A stretch of 64,000 nucleotides of DNA from assembly GCA_002917775.1 (NCBI GenBank), contig KZ627149.1, positions 694,526 through 758,525 on the forward strand, written 5' to 3'. Positions 37,201 to 49,200 of the stretch are shown here, in pieces; the stretch's first letter is position 1; each line of letters opens with the position of its first letter. Position numbers and translations under genes: made by a program. Under the pieces are notes generated by a model that was not told the DNA's origin, did not search any database, and worked only from the letters and a program-made list of their open reading frames with translations. This stretch comes from Glaciozyma antarctica PI12 (Eukaryota; Basidiomycota; Microbotryomycetes; Kriegeriales; Camptobasidiaceae).

Positions 37201-38493
37201 GCGTTGAGCTGGACGATGCTCGATCCTCCTTGGCTCTGAAGCTCTGCAACGACTTCGTCGCCGAGGAAGGTCTTGTGGTTCGCCGTCTCGACGATGAAGG
37301 CGAAAAGGATCGAGTAGAGGGACGCGTTGAGCGAGTCGCGCTGTTTGGCCGAGCCTTCGGCGTTGAGGATGACGGCGCACATCTCCTTCCTGACCCATCG
37401 GACGCGATTCGTGAGTCCCCGCTCGAGGTCGGGGGAGGTGATGCCGAGGAGCTCTGCGGCCGCGTCGAGGGTTTCGCGGTTGGCGACCCAAGCGGATTCC
37501 GAGCTGAGGTCGCGTTCACCGCGATCTTCGAAGGTAATGTTGCCGAGGAGGAGAATGGCGGAGAGGAGGCGGAAGATGGCGGAGATGTGGCGAGGCTTGA
37601 ACCCCAAGACCTTCATCGTCGCTCGCAGCTCTTCGAGGGCGATCGAGTCGTCGGAGCCAGGGCCAGCGGGGAGGTGGTAGCAGCCGGAGGTTTGGAAGAG
37701 GGAGTAGGAGGTGAAGTCGTCCAAGAGCGATAGGGCGGTTCGCTCCTCGTTCGTCGCACCGGCCAGGAGCTGGTAGAAGGCATGGTAAGTCCGCTCCTCC
37801 CTCGCGAGCTTGCGAACCCTCGACTTGTCGAGCCCGAAAGCCAGAACCTTCGCTCCCGCTAGTCGACCTGTTGCGAAGAAGTGTAGCTCGAGGAAGGTGG
37901 AGTGACGCGAGGCGGAGGGGTTGAGAAGTGTTTTGGCGGAGCCGAAGGAGGAGAGGACGGTTTCGAGAGCTTGGACTTGCTCTGCGATTCGAGCTTCCTT
38001 CTTGCCAAAGGTGGAGAGGCGGAGGAGCTGGGAGGTGAAGAGGTGTTGCTGAGTTGATGACCCAGAGCCGGAGAGTCCGCTGCCCACCATCGAGGCGTTA
38101 GCTGCTGCCCTCCCTCGCGGCGTAACACGGCACGTACCTGAATACCACTCCCTGGGTCTCTCCCGTCCTCCGCATCAACAGATACACGCGACACGCGAGC
38201 TCGTAGGCGTGCGGCTGCACCTCCTCGCCGCCTGCTCCTGCGCGCACTTTGTAGGCCCTGTCCTCGTACTCCGCCTTGCTCGCTTCGTTGACATCGGAGA
38301 GTGTACGTAGAGGGTTGAGGACGACGAGGGTAGAGTCGCCGATGTAGGTAGAGGTGTGCTCCTGTCGATAACGAGCGGCCAGGAGAGTGGCTATTTCCTC
38401 AGGGGACGGGAGGTGGACGGTGGTGGCGGATGAGGTGGGAGGGAGGAGGTCGGTGAGGTTGCGCGTCGTCCCCGCTTCTTTCTTGTTACCCAT
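31228..38493 (-). CDS. Class V/VII-type chitin synthase with myosin motor-like domain
   Basis: A gene of about 7.3 kb with many small introns encodes roughly 1,900 residues. The N-terminal third is a myosin motor-like domain ([50 protein letters not shown]). Its P-loop reads [14 protein letters not shown], with Ser where myosins have the Lys that contacts ATP. Next come membrane helices, a cytochrome-b5-like segment ([17 protein letters not shown] near 35230-35290) and the glycosyltransferase-2 catalytic domain with [12 protein letters not shown], the DAD motif near 33480, EDR near 32970 and QRRRW near 32800. More helices follow and a C-terminal DEK_C domain ([11 protein letters not shown]-like, ending [15 protein letters not shown]). 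It makes cell-wall chitin at growth sites and the plasma membrane. The family call is very secure; individual exon edges are less so. Confidence 0.93.
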
Positions 38494-38958
38494 CGCGGTG
38501 AGGCGAGGTCGCTGGGGAAGGAGGAGAAGTGAGAGAGGGCGGTGTCGATTCTACCGATCCCCGCTCTCGGTGTAGGCGTAGCTCTTTCGTCGTCCTCCCT
38601 CTGCTTTGCTGAGATCTATCCAAGTCTATCCAGGTGTAGCAGCTCTGTCAAGGCGAGAAGAGAAGTAGCGCACCAACTGTGCCACAAATCCCGAGCTTCG
38701 CAGTGGGTCCGGCGACTCATCTCGCTTCTGTCCTGATCTCCTACTGCTCTGCAGCGCTGAAATCTAGTAGCTTAAAGCGGCCGAGAGCGGCCTTTGCTGT
38801 CAAGCGATCAATGCCAACGTTTCAGCTACCGCCAGCGACCTTCGCAACCGACATCAAGCTCCCCCTCGCCAGCATCCCCTCAAAGCACAACTCCCAGCAA
38901 TCTCCTGCGCGACCCAAGGGTGAGTCAGGTCCCACGACAGTATGGAGGAGCTCACCTT
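38494..38958. other. Intergenic region
   Basis: About 465 bp upstream of the chitin synthase start include its promoter and leader and the 3' untranslated part of the F-box-like gene. A possible intron-like segment (gtgagc ... ctgac ... gcgcag on the - strand, about 38890-38950) lies just after the F-box-like stop. Confidence 0.45.
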
Positions 38959-40017
38959 TCACCGCAAGTCCTCCTGCGTAACGAGCTTGATTCCCCTCCT
39001 CGCGCACTCGGAGATGATGGCAGGCGGCACGCGCGACGCAGGCTTCCCTCCCGTCTTTTGGCAGAAGTCGAGCTTGAGAATCTCGAACTGGGTCGCTCCT
39101 GGATGGGCGAGGATGTCGAGGAAGGTCTTGGCGACCATGTCCTTCCCTCCCCAAAGCGAGAGGTACTTGATCGGCTGGGGAAGGTGCGACAGGACGAGGG
39201 AGACGCCGTGAGGGGGTCCAGCGTATTCGTACTTCTCGACTCGCGTGCAAGCGCGCAGCTGCTCGAGGAGTTGGGGGTCGAAGCCACCGAAATGGCGGAG
39301 AACGACGAGGTTTGGGGCGACGAGGGTTAGATTGTAGAGCGACGCGGGACCCAGAATCGACCGAGTAGCGAAGGCAGGTAATGGACTGGGCGCATGCGGT
39401 GAAGAGCTGGAAGAGGAATGACGGGTCGAGCTCGCGGCCGCTGTGGCCTAGGATGATTGTCGAGAGGGCGGAGAAGGTTGAGAGAGGTGGATCGAAAGCA
39501 TTCTTCTTCAGGGGCTTGACGACGCAGTTGATGTCGAGATGGGTGAGGCCTGCAAACAAGCCCCGTGTCAGCGTCTTACTCAACTCGTCAACCAAGTTGC
39601 GGACTCACTGTCGCGCATGTTGCGGTGGAAGAGCGTCGCAGCAGAGATTCCGCTAACGTCGTGTACGTACAGCGTCCTACACGCTCCAGCAACAGCCACG
39701 ATCCCTCCCACTTGCTTCCCCTTGATCCTGTCCCCCACCTTGCCAATAATCATCATGTGGCGAATGTTGGGCGGTCGCACCCGCCGCGTGACGGCGCTAG
39801 CGAGCAAAGCTGTCGCCCTCGCCTTGGTAATGATGACGACCGACCTCCAGAGAAGCAGCTGAGCCGGGTCTCTCCAAGCTCGAGCAACGAGCGCAGCCGC
39901 ACGGAGCACGGGATAACCGTCGGCGACGCCTAGCGGTCGACCCTCGTGGAATCTGTTCTCTGTCGCGAACTCGAGGATGGCGAGAATGGTTTCGGCTGAG
40001 AGACGGTTGGCGGCCAT
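38959..40017 (-). CDS. F-box-like protein with leucine-rich repeat region, one frame break
   Basis: Two exons (39609-40017 and 38959-39549) encode about 332 residues. The N-terminus MAANRLSAETILAILEFATE ... RAAALVARAWRDPAQLLLWRS has the spacing of an F-box (helix, then ALVARAWR and LLLWRSV). The rest has repeating hydrophobic strands such as FSALSTIILGH, LYNLTLVAPNLVVLRHFGG, EQLRACTRVEKYEYAG, IKYLSLWGGKD and FEILKLDFCQ, as in leucine-rich repeats. Such proteins usually link substrates to SCF ubiquitin ligases. The summed exon length is 1,000 nt, one over a multiple of three. An extra base near 39361-39363 breaks the frame between CLRYS and SILGPASLYNL. Confidence 0.7.
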
Positions 40018-40316
40018 AGGTAGAGAGTGTGTGAGTGGGAGTGGGTGCGAGAGTTGGGGGCGAAGGAGATGAGGAGGTGGGAGGAGGAGCGGTGGATGGA
40101 CGAGTGGCTCCTGGTCCTTCGTGAGCTTGTTGGGCGTGTTGCGCTGGCAGATACTGGGGTATAATGAAGGCTAGTCCGGTTCCTGTAGCAGCCGGTGCGG
40201 GCGCAAGTGTCGAGGTGGTGTGGAGCTGGTCAAGAGGGGCAAGCGCGTTCCGAACGCCTTCTCGACTCTCGAGTCCAGCAGCTCCCGGTTCAATAGCGCC
40301 TTGTGCTTGCAGCCTA

Positions 40317-42623
40317 CTACGTGTCTACGCTCTGCAGGTAGGTCAACAGGTTCGCCAAGATCTCCCGCTTCTCCTCTGCCTCGCTCATAACCTCGCCCTC
40401 CTCCTCCGTCGTCGTCTCGCCAACGTTCTCGCGGTACTCGATGAGAACACGCATGACGTCCGAGAGAGACCGATCTTTACGCGCGAGAAGCATCTTGATG
40501 TGGTCTCGAACCTGCGCGCAAGACTCGTTAGCAAGCTCACAGCGCACGAGGGAGGAGGGACGCACCCCGTCGTCCTCCATGCAAAGCCATGCGATGATGT
40601 AGTCCACGAGCTGTAGCGAGAACAGTCCGCGTTCAAGCTTCTCGAGGTGCAAGTCGTCCTCGTCCAGGTCCATCTCCTCGGCGGTCCCGACCACCGAAAC
40701 GCGTCCTTCGAGATCCTCGCGCAGCTCGATGAGGCGATCCACCTTTTCGTAGTCGCCTTCGACGAATTTGGCGAGAAGGCGGAGGCGGGAGGGAGATTCG
40801 GAGGCGAGAGAGGTGAGGAGGGACGAGATGAGGGAGAGGAGGTGCTCCGTGTCCTCGTGCGTCGTCGCTGCTTTGGCGGCCTTCTTGCCTCCAGAGCCAT
40901 TCTGCAGTTCGATACCAACGATGAGCACCCGAAATACAAAACCAGCAGTAGGACTGGGACGCACCTTGCCCATGAACGCCGAAAAGAGCGTCTTGAGCCC
41001 CAGCATCTCGACGAACTTCTCGCACAACGGAATGCCTGCCGTCCCTTGAAGCGCGTGGTCGAGGGTCTTGATCGCGCGCGTCCGGGAGAGCTTCTTCTCC
41101 TTGAGCATGAGGCACATCAACTCTGTTCCTTCGCCCTCGAGGAACGCCGCCTTGACTTCGGGCTCGGACAGCGCCGAGCAGATGGTGTCGAAGACGTTCT
41201 CCATAAACTCGAGCTCGTCTGCGCTCGAGGGATCTCGACGGCGGTAGACCTATGTTCGAGTCCGTCACCATGCGAGAGCAAGACCGCAAGCCCAGAAACT
41301 CACCGAAAGCAAGCGCAGCAGCCCATCAACAACACCAGGACCTGCGAGCCGCTTCCGCCCCTCCCTGATACCCTCGACCTCGACGCCCAAAAGAATCGAC
41401 AGGAGTTCTCCGGCGTAGAACCGGTTCTGATCGCGGTCGGCGGGTAGCTTGTCGGCTCCTATCCGCTTGAGCAAGAAATCGAGGAAGGGCGACTTGGGCG
41501 AGAGGAGGGAGGTCGCGATGTTTGGCGATAGGGAAAGAAGGTTCTCCAGCAGGCCTGGGGAGAATTCGAGTATCAGCGTCGCTCTGGCGGCCCTTCAGCG
41601 TAGTCGGACTCACCAAGCGTGTGGAACACTCCGCCGCGCTCGCTCTCATCCTCCTCATTCAGCCTCTCTAGCCCGCTCACAACAAGCTCCACCACTCCAG
41701 CTTCCACTAGTCCCTCGACTAGCGCTCTCATCGCGTCCCTCCTCTTGTCCCCCTCGTCCTCATCCTCATCCTCCGCGTCGCCTTCCAGCACCTCCTCGTC
41801 CGTCCATTCCTCCAGAACCTCGACGACTGCGATAGCAACGTCCGTGTTCTCGTGCGAAAGAAGGTCGGAAAGCGAGTTGGGTGTGGAGAGCTCGAGGAGG
41901 ATGGGGAAGGAGAGAGTCGGGGCGGAGGACAGGAGGAGGAGCGCGTGCAGGGCTTCGAGGAGGGCGAACTCCGAGTCGACGAACCTGCGGGAGCTGCGTT
42001 AGGTGCTGTTCAAGTATGGAATTGATACAAGGAGCACGCACTTCTCTGGGTCGTCCCCGTGCTTCGTCCTCATGTCGCGGTTCTTGTTGATGCCCTTCTC
42101 GAGAGCAAGGAGCTGCTTCCGCACCCCCTGCGGAGTAAGCTCTCCCGGCTCGTCCGCTGTTCCAGACTCCATGATGTTCAGCACCTGCTTCTGAATCGTA
42201 TTGAGTCCTCCACCGCTGCGCGCCCACCCAGAACCCATCAGCACCTCTCCTCCATCCCGTCCCCTAAAGCAGACTCACAAGAACCGCCCATCCTGATCCT
42301 CCTCCTCAAAGTAGTCCGCATCTCCCCCCGGCGCAAACTCAGAGTCGTCAGGCCCGTCCTCGCCCTCGTCGGAACCATCGTCCTCCTTGATCGTTACAGC
42401 GCGTCCTTTGCCCTTCCCGCTCGCGTCCACCCGAGGCGCCTTGAGCGCTTCCATGTCGGGAACGGGAGCTTCGAACTTGCGCTTGGTCGAGCCCTTGGGG
42501 AGGGGAGGACGCTGCAGGGGTGAGGAAGCTTAGCTAGATGTTGGAGGGAGAGCTTGAGAGAGGCGGCGGTGGTCGCTCCGCAAGCAGCAGGTTACTCACC
42601 TTGAAGATCTCGTCGATATCCAT
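40317..42623 (-). CDS. CTNNBL1: CTNNBL1 (beta-catenin-like 1) homologue
   Basis: A multi-exon gene encodes about 650 residues, beginning MDIDEIFKRPPLPKGSTKRK with a basic and then acidic N-terminus. An all-helical armadillo-like array follows: LNTIQKQVLNIMESG, VDSEFALLEALHALLLLSSA, LFNLLSHENTDVAIAVVEVL-like blocks, VFHTLGLLENLLSLSP, DRDQNRFYAGELLSILLG, MENVFDTICSALSEPEVKAA and FVEMLGLKTLFSAFMGK. The end is the family-typical VDYIIAWLCMEDDGVRDHI and LIEYRENVG. CTNNBL1 is a nuclear protein bound to the Prp19/CDC5L complex of the spliceosome. The pattern and length fit, and no frame disturbance was seen. Confidence 0.9.
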
Positions 42624-43122
42624 TTGTTCGGCTTGAGTAGAGAGGGGAGGAGGTGTTCGTGGGGCAAGGTAGGAGAAAGAGCTGCGACGGCCTTCAAGTC
42701 GCTTCTCCTGGGCGGAGTCCTGACCTCCTCAACTCTCAGGTAGGGCACTCAACGCGAGGGCAGCTACACATTTACAGGCTTTCGAGAGAAATTGTGCCCG
42801 ATTCGAGAGGTTCTGCGATTCGAACGGACTCACTGAAGCGATTCGACCGCGCTCGTCTCCCTTCCCCTCTCGACGTACTCCCAATCCAAGCCCATTCTGC
42901 CCGAAGGGGGACGGAGGCAACGTACTAAGATCAAGCAGGACGAGAGCAAGCAGCAGAGAAGCAAGCAGCGGCCAGAGCGAGCAAAGCTGGACTCCGGACA
43001 AGCAGCGCTGCGAACCAGGGCGAGAAATAGACAAGGTGGCATTGCGGGGAAGCGTGCGGTAGGACGAAGGACTGCTGGTAGAGGAATTCCTGTTGCGAGT
43101 GGAAGAGAATACGGAACCGGAA
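42624..43122. other. Intergenic region
   Basis: About 500 bp lie between the CTNNBL1 start and the calcineurin B stop, both on the - strand. They hold the CTNNBL1 promoter and leader and the CNB1 3' untranslated region; no other feature is supported. Confidence 0.5.
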
Positions 43123-44142
43123 CTACCACATATCTGCGAGGAGCGAAGGGTCAGTTTCACTGAGAGCGGGCGGGATGGTGGGAGACGGAACGCACCCTCG
43201 AGCGTCTGCATGAAAAAGCTGTTAGGGCGTGAACTTGGATAAGGATGGCAGAAGGAGAACGCACCATCTGCTTTGCGATATCCGTGTTGGCCACCATCGC
43301 CTTGAACTCGTCGAAATCCAGCTTGCCGTCGCCGTTCTGGTCCGCCTCCATCATTGCTGAAAATCGCACAGTTAAGTCAGCTTGCACTTCCAGAGGCAAT
43401 CCTTCGCAGGGACTGCTCACTCTTGTCCACGATCTGCTGCAGCTGTTGATCCTGCGAGCGGCCGGTCGACGTTAGCAAGGCTACGCGTTCCGCCAACCAC
43501 ACCAACGCACCTTGAGGTTGTTCCCCACCATCATCTTGAGCACCAGGAAGAGCTCTCCGTTGGAAATGAACCCGTCGCGATCCATGTCGTACACCTTGAA
43601 CGCGACTGGACGAAGCAACGCGCGTAAGCTCTTGCCGTCGTGAGCAGCGAGGGTGCACGTACACCTGAGCTTCTCCTCCCGCTCTCCCCGACTACTGAAC
43701 GCACTGAGACCTGCCACGAACTCCTGGAAGTCGACCGTTCCTCCACCACTGCACCGAGCCCAGCGTCAGCGACCTTCCCTCCGTCCTTGCTCCCCTCTCT
43801 CCCATGCAACCGGAGAAAGCCGACGCACTCTTCATCAAAGATGGCAATCATCCGGCTCGCCAGGGGGTTGTTGGCAATCTGCGGGATGTGGAGAAACTCC
43901 TCCTTGTCGATAGAGCCGTTGCCGTCTTTGTCCAGCTTCATGAACCGCTTCTTTAACCGTTGAATCTCTGCTGCTGAGACTGCATCCGAGCGGCGCGCGC
44001 GGAGGGAGGGAGGGAGAGGTCGTGAAGGAGAGGAGGGGCGCGAGTCGTCAGAGCGGGTTCTTCGGCAGACGAGCAGGGCGAAGCACGAACAGTTGGAGGT
44101 CTTCTCAATGTCCTCGAGGATCTGTGATTGACCGGCTCCCAT
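43123..44142 (-). CDS. CNB1: Calcineurin regulatory subunit B
   Basis: Small exons join to about 175 residues, the standard length. The protein begins [17 protein letters not shown] with Gly2 available for N-myristoylation. It has four EF-hands: [26 protein letters not shown] (spliced across an intron), [14 protein letters not shown] and [13 protein letters not shown], all with canonical Ca2+-binding residues. The end is [19 protein letters not shown], spread over three tiny exons. With the catalytic A subunit it forms the Ca2+/calmodulin-dependent phosphatase that controls stress response, growth and virulence in basidiomycete yeasts. Confidence 0.96.
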
Positions 44143-44425
44143 GGCGGGCGAGTGGGAAGGTCGGAGGGAGAGGGGGACGGCGGTCGGTGCTGGGCGAGGG
44201 AGGACGGCGCGTGAGGCGAGGAACTGGGGGGAGGTGGAGGATGGACTGGGGCGGTAGTTGGTGCTAAGCGCTGTCTTTGAACTGGTGTGTCGGGGGTGGA
44301 GGAAGGCAAGAAACAGACGACACGCTTGACAACTCTCGGACTCTCAGCTTGCGGGTCCCTGGCTTTCAAGGCTCGAGTCTCTCTTTCTCGCTTGGATATT
44401 TTGCATTCCTGTATAGCACTGTAAT

Positions 44426-45837
44426 CTAAATTGGCGCAAGTCCTGTCGCCTTGCGAAGCTGCTCAAACACGAGGAGGGACAAAACCGAGTGAGGCTGCGA
44501 AGGTCGGAGCGTTAGCTGAGCTGGCCAGAGGGGCGTGAGATCGTAGACTTTCCCATAGCCTCAGGAAGCACATCGTAAATCCCTTGTAGAGTGCCAGCGG
44601 TCCTGCGAGATGGGCGCGAGTTAGACATGGCTCACGGGAGAGATGAACTCGCTCGCACCCTCGTTCTTCAGAAGCAGAGCAGCGCAATGCACGGCGTTCT
44701 TGTACTGCCCAGTGCTGTCCGACATGATACGTACCTGTGGATCCAAGTAAGAAGGTGAAGGATCGAGGAGAGGAAGCGAGCTCACCTTTACAACATCAAC
44801 TGAAGGCGCAAACATCAGCGGCCGCTTCGCACCGCTAGCATCGAGGGGAAAGCTCACCTGGAGACGATGCCGCCGAGCACGCAAATCCAGCAATCCCACT
44901 CGCCGCGAAATGAGTCCAGAACCCTTCTCGGAACACGCCAGGGAAGTCGACCATGAGCCTGTGCGCCAAAACAGGTCAGCGTTTCGTCGCAGGAGGCAGA
45001 AAAATGAACGCACGTGTGCTTCGCATGATCGTAGACTCCAAGCTGCGAAGCTGTTAAGATTCCAGCGCGCAGCGTCGTCGGCAACACGGCTCGGTACAGC
45101 CCTGCGAAGCCTCTCGTGTCGAGGATGTCCTTTGCGTGCGAGCGCAGAGTACCAGTTGCTCCCAGCGTCTGCATCCGGACTTTCAGCTGTCCCACCAACG
45201 CAGGGTTAGCTCCCCGCACTGCCTTTAGCGAAGAGCGAACTAACCAAGTCGGCTGGGTTCGCAATCGCCGCTCCCAAGCAGCCACTCGCCATTCCTCCCG
45301 CCAGCTTTACCCCGAACGAGTCCTTGTCCCCCCACCCCGACTGGAAGTGCCTTGAGCACGAAGCCCTTTGACATGTCGTAGAAACCCATCCGAACACCGC
45401 TGTAGCTTCCTTCGCGGAGGAGCGACGCCGAGAGACCCTTGTAGATGGAAAGGACGCCCTCGGTTCGCACCATCGTGATGAGCGTTCGAGCCCAGTTGGT
45501 GGATCGCAGGTTCGCCGTCTTGCTTTGAAGTTGTTGCCGCACCTTGACCCTGAGGACGCGCCAACTAAAGTCAGCAAGTCTGCCGTCGCAAGCGCGATTC
45601 AACGCACAGGTCCATCGGGTTCGTCACCATCGCGGCAGTCTGCACTCCAGCAGCATAATCAGCTCCTTATTCATCCCAGGAACGAGCTCCTAGCACCATA
45701 TTTGATGCCCCAGCCAGGGCGACCTTCTGCATAAGCTCGAGGGCGGGGTGGGTAGGCCCAAGGCGAGCGGAGTGGAAGGCCGAGGCGCCACTGGGGTCAA
45801 TAGGTGCCGGAGCTAGGCTGTCGGGATGGGGCGCCAT
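44426..45837 (-). CDS. Mitochondrial carrier (SLC25), dicarboxylate-type, two frame breaks
   Basis: All three carrier repeats can be followed: MVTNPMDLVKVRQQLQSK with LSIYKGLSASLLREGSYSG; IANPADLLKVRMQTLG with GFAGLYRAVLPTTLRAGILT; and SPVDVVKVRIMSDS with LALYKGFTMCFLRL. The three PxD-x-[KR] signatures and the DMSK and DHAK neighbourhoods suggest the dicarboxylate/uncoupling-protein branch, but the substrate cannot be fixed by eye. The frame breaks twice by one extra base, near 45326-45340 (G run on the coding strand, between ALPVG and GDKDSFGVKLAGG) and near 44548-44556 before the last exon. The expected end PHSVLSLLVFEQLRKATG is intact in the shifted frame, with its stop at 44426-44428. Confidence 0.8.
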
Positions 45838-46227
45838 CTTGTAGGTGCACGGGCGTTCAGCTGAGGAGGGGAGAGCGGATGAGCTGAGAAAGAGAGGGGA
45901 GCTCGAGCTGACTCACGGGTTGGTCGTTCCGGAGGTGCTGAGTATTCTGAGAGCAGAGTTCAACGTACGGAGAGCGACGTGTAGGGGGCAGACCAACAGA
46001 CGCAGGCCAACAAATTCCCCCGCATCTGCCCCGACGGCGACGCGCCCGGGGCCGAGATCCGAGGATCAATCGCGCCCGGCGAGAGCTCAACGCTTGAACA
46101 GCTTCGTGTATCAATGAGGGTCTACCAGCACAGGGACGACAGCTCGAACCCAGCAAAGGCCGAAAGAGCAGCCAGCACAAACCCCCTCCTCAAGCTCCCT
46201 CTCCCACGTCGCTCCCGACTCCCCTCC
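45838..46227. other. Intergenic region
   Basis: A 390-bp spacer between two tandem - strand genes; it should hold the carrier promoter and the 3' untranslated part of the upstream gene. Nothing else is supported. Confidence 0.5.
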
Positions 46228-49200
46228 TTAAGCATTCGACGACACCGCCTTCTTCTTCCCCTTCCTTTTCCTCCCCTTCGTCCTCACCGGTCCCCTCTCC
46301 CCCTCCTCCATCTCATCTTCCGCCTTTCCCTCCTCCGCCTCCTTCCCAACGACGACCTCCGGCTGCCCAAACCTCGACCATCCCTGAGTCGACCCCGACC
46401 CCGAGCTCTCGTGCACCATCGGCGAGCTCACAGCGCCGCCAGACTTGTAGAAGACGGGCGAGGTCCCAGGCGTGATGGGGCTGAAGGAGGAGGAGCCGCT
46501 CGTAGAGCCCTTGCGGTACAGCTGACCGCTCGCGGGAGGGCTGAAGCCGAACGCGGGGCTGCTGGACTGCTGGGAGCTGCTGCGGACCATGTTGATGGTG
46601 GAGGAAGGGAAGGAGGGGACGGTGACGAGGGGTGGGGAGACGACGGCGGCGGAGACGACGTCTGGGGCGAAGGGCTCCCTCGACGCGGCGATGAGCGACG
46701 ACTCCGTCCTGAACGACTCGCGCCTGTCCCCGTGAGGCGCGTACCTCGAGGGGACTTGGATGCCAGCCGGCTTGTCGAACTCGACCTCGACGTCCTCCTC
46801 CTCCGCCACGAGCGTCTCGACGGAGCTGACGACGACCGTCGTTTGTGGGCAGTCCTCTGCGTGCGTCGAACTCTGCGAGTAGCGGCTCGTCGTCCCAGGA
46901 GTCTCCTCCTCGAGCTCCTCGTCGAAACGCGCGCCGTAGACGTGGCCCGGGATCGGCGTATCCTCGCGACGGTGGTGAGGGCGGTGCTTGGCGAATGAGG
47001 TCGTCTCGGAGGGGTGGAGGACCGATTCGCTGGAAGGGGCGAGGCGGTGTCCTCGGTAGCTGAGGCGCGAGAGGGAGACGTCTTCAACCTCAGCCGCGAG
47101 GTCGTCGATTCCTTGCGCGGTGCGAATGGCGCGCGAGGTGAATATGTTGCGATCGGAGGTAGTGGAGGACTCTTGAGAACGACCGGTCGTCGTCGTTCGA
47201 CTGCCTTGGGCGGCGAGGCGCTCGCGAATGCTGCTCAACTCGAGATCGTCACCCTCGTCCTCCTCGGCAAACGGCGAGTCGGTGTTGAAGAAGTCGGCCA
47301 GTCCCAGCGTCCTCGACGAAGAAGGGCTTGAGCCAGTGCTTCTGCTGGCGAAGGGGCGAACGTCTTCATTCTCCTCCGGAACGCTGAACGAGACGCGCTT
47401 CCCAAGCGTAGGAGACCTCGCCAGGCTGCGAGACGACAAATTTAGCTCTTCTTCCTCCCCAGTAGGGTCGCTGCTCACCTGCTCTTGCCACTTCCCGGCG
47501 GCCCACTGCTCCTCCCAAACCTCGTCTGCGCCCTCGCCTGCCTCATCTCCTCTTCCTCCTCCTCCCTCGTCTCCCTCGCAATCTTCTCCCCCTCCTCAAT
47601 CGCCGACCCCACTCCCGCTCCAAGTACATCCAATCCCGCTCCCACGACGCCCAGCACAATCTCGACGGCGACCATGACCATCCTGCGAATCACAAAGACG
47701 AGGTCCTTGAACTCCTCTCCCGTCTCGCGCGTCCCGCTCGCGAACGACTCGAGCGTGCGACGAACGTCGTAGAGCACGTTCTGGGCGATACGCATAACGC
47801 GGTGGTAGCGCGACTCCTTCGCGTTGGGATCAAAGACGGATTCGACCCCGTCCTCGGAATCCGAAGACGAAGCTCCGCGCTCGTGCGAAAAGGCGAACTT
47901 CTTCGTCTTGGAGTGGTGGCTGGCGGAGATGTTGTGCTGTTTTCCTTTGCCTTTGCTGTCGAAGGACTTTTGGTTGCGACGACGGCTCGAGGCGCGGGAG
48001 GAGAGCGAGCTGGACGAGTGGTCGAGACCGAGGAGGAGGAGGAGTCCGTAGAATGGCGCGAGGAGGAGCTCGATGAGGTACGGGACGAGGAATGCGCTGC
48101 GTCGGTAAATCGGGTGAGTACCTGGCTTCTGCTTAAACGGGAGGACGGGACTCACAGGAGAGAGTATCCAGGAATCGCCTTGATCGCTTCGGGGATCTTG
48201 ATTCCGCCGTACGAAACGCGAGTGAGAACGAGGTCAATTCCAGGGGAATGCTTCGCCTCGTCCGACGTCAAGACCGTAGTGACCGACGGTCCCTTCGCCT
48301 CGATGGAGCGGTGGTGCGAATCTCGGCCTCCTTCCTCGCTCGTCGCAGGGGGCTCGAAGACGAGCTCGATCTGCCTCTTCGAGGTGTGCTCGAGGTGAAG
48401 CTTCGGTCCCACGAACGGGAGCTCCGTGAGCGGAAAGAGGCCTCCCGAGAGCGTCCACTCGACGTCGACGACCCACACGCTTCGGCCCGGCTCGTTGACA
48501 ACGTTTTTGACTCCTCGAACGTGCTCGAGAGTCCAGCTGAACCCCGGCAAGTAGTTTACAACGAGGGCGGGGGTGCGGAAGAGGGCGAGACGCTGAGCCG
48601 AGATTGAGTGGCGGTTCGATTCCGGAGGAGTTGGAGTGGGGGAGGCGGGCAGGAAGGGGAAGTCGAGGACGACGGAGGGGGAGATGAGGGACTTGACTCC
48701 TGTGCGGGATCGCACGAGGTGCGGGTCGAAGAGATGGTAGACGATCTCTGCAAAGGAATTCAGGCAGTCAGCGAGCTGTTCCGCTTCGCAGGGAGCTGTT
48801 CCCGTCGTGCGCCACGGTCCCACCAGCTTGTGCAGGCAGCTGAGCGTCTGTCTTATGATAAGTAGACCCCAGAGGATCTACTCAATCCATCGCTCATCGC
48901 CTTGCGGAGTACAAGGCGTAGCGCTGAGGAGCGAGGAGCGAGGAGCTCCGTTTCCCAGTCCACCCAGCTCGACAGCGACGGATCTCACGGCACTCAGTAA
49001 CGCTCCTTCAGAGCTTCCCAAAGGTCGGCGAATCTCCTTCTGCTCTCCTCCTCCCATCCCATCGTCGCGTGAAATCGCCCCTCTCGTCCACCCTCCAGTT
49101 CCCTCCCCGCTCCTCCAACAACGGAGGGAGCTCCACGAGTCACAAACCACCTCCCAACACCCCACATAATGCGTCCAAGATTGAGCTATAGTCCTCCGGC

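Noticed and set aside
38890-38960. An extra C-terminal exon for the F-box-like gene using a gtgagc...gcgcag intron
   Set aside because: An in-frame TGA precedes the donor, so any such intron would lie in the 3' untranslated region.
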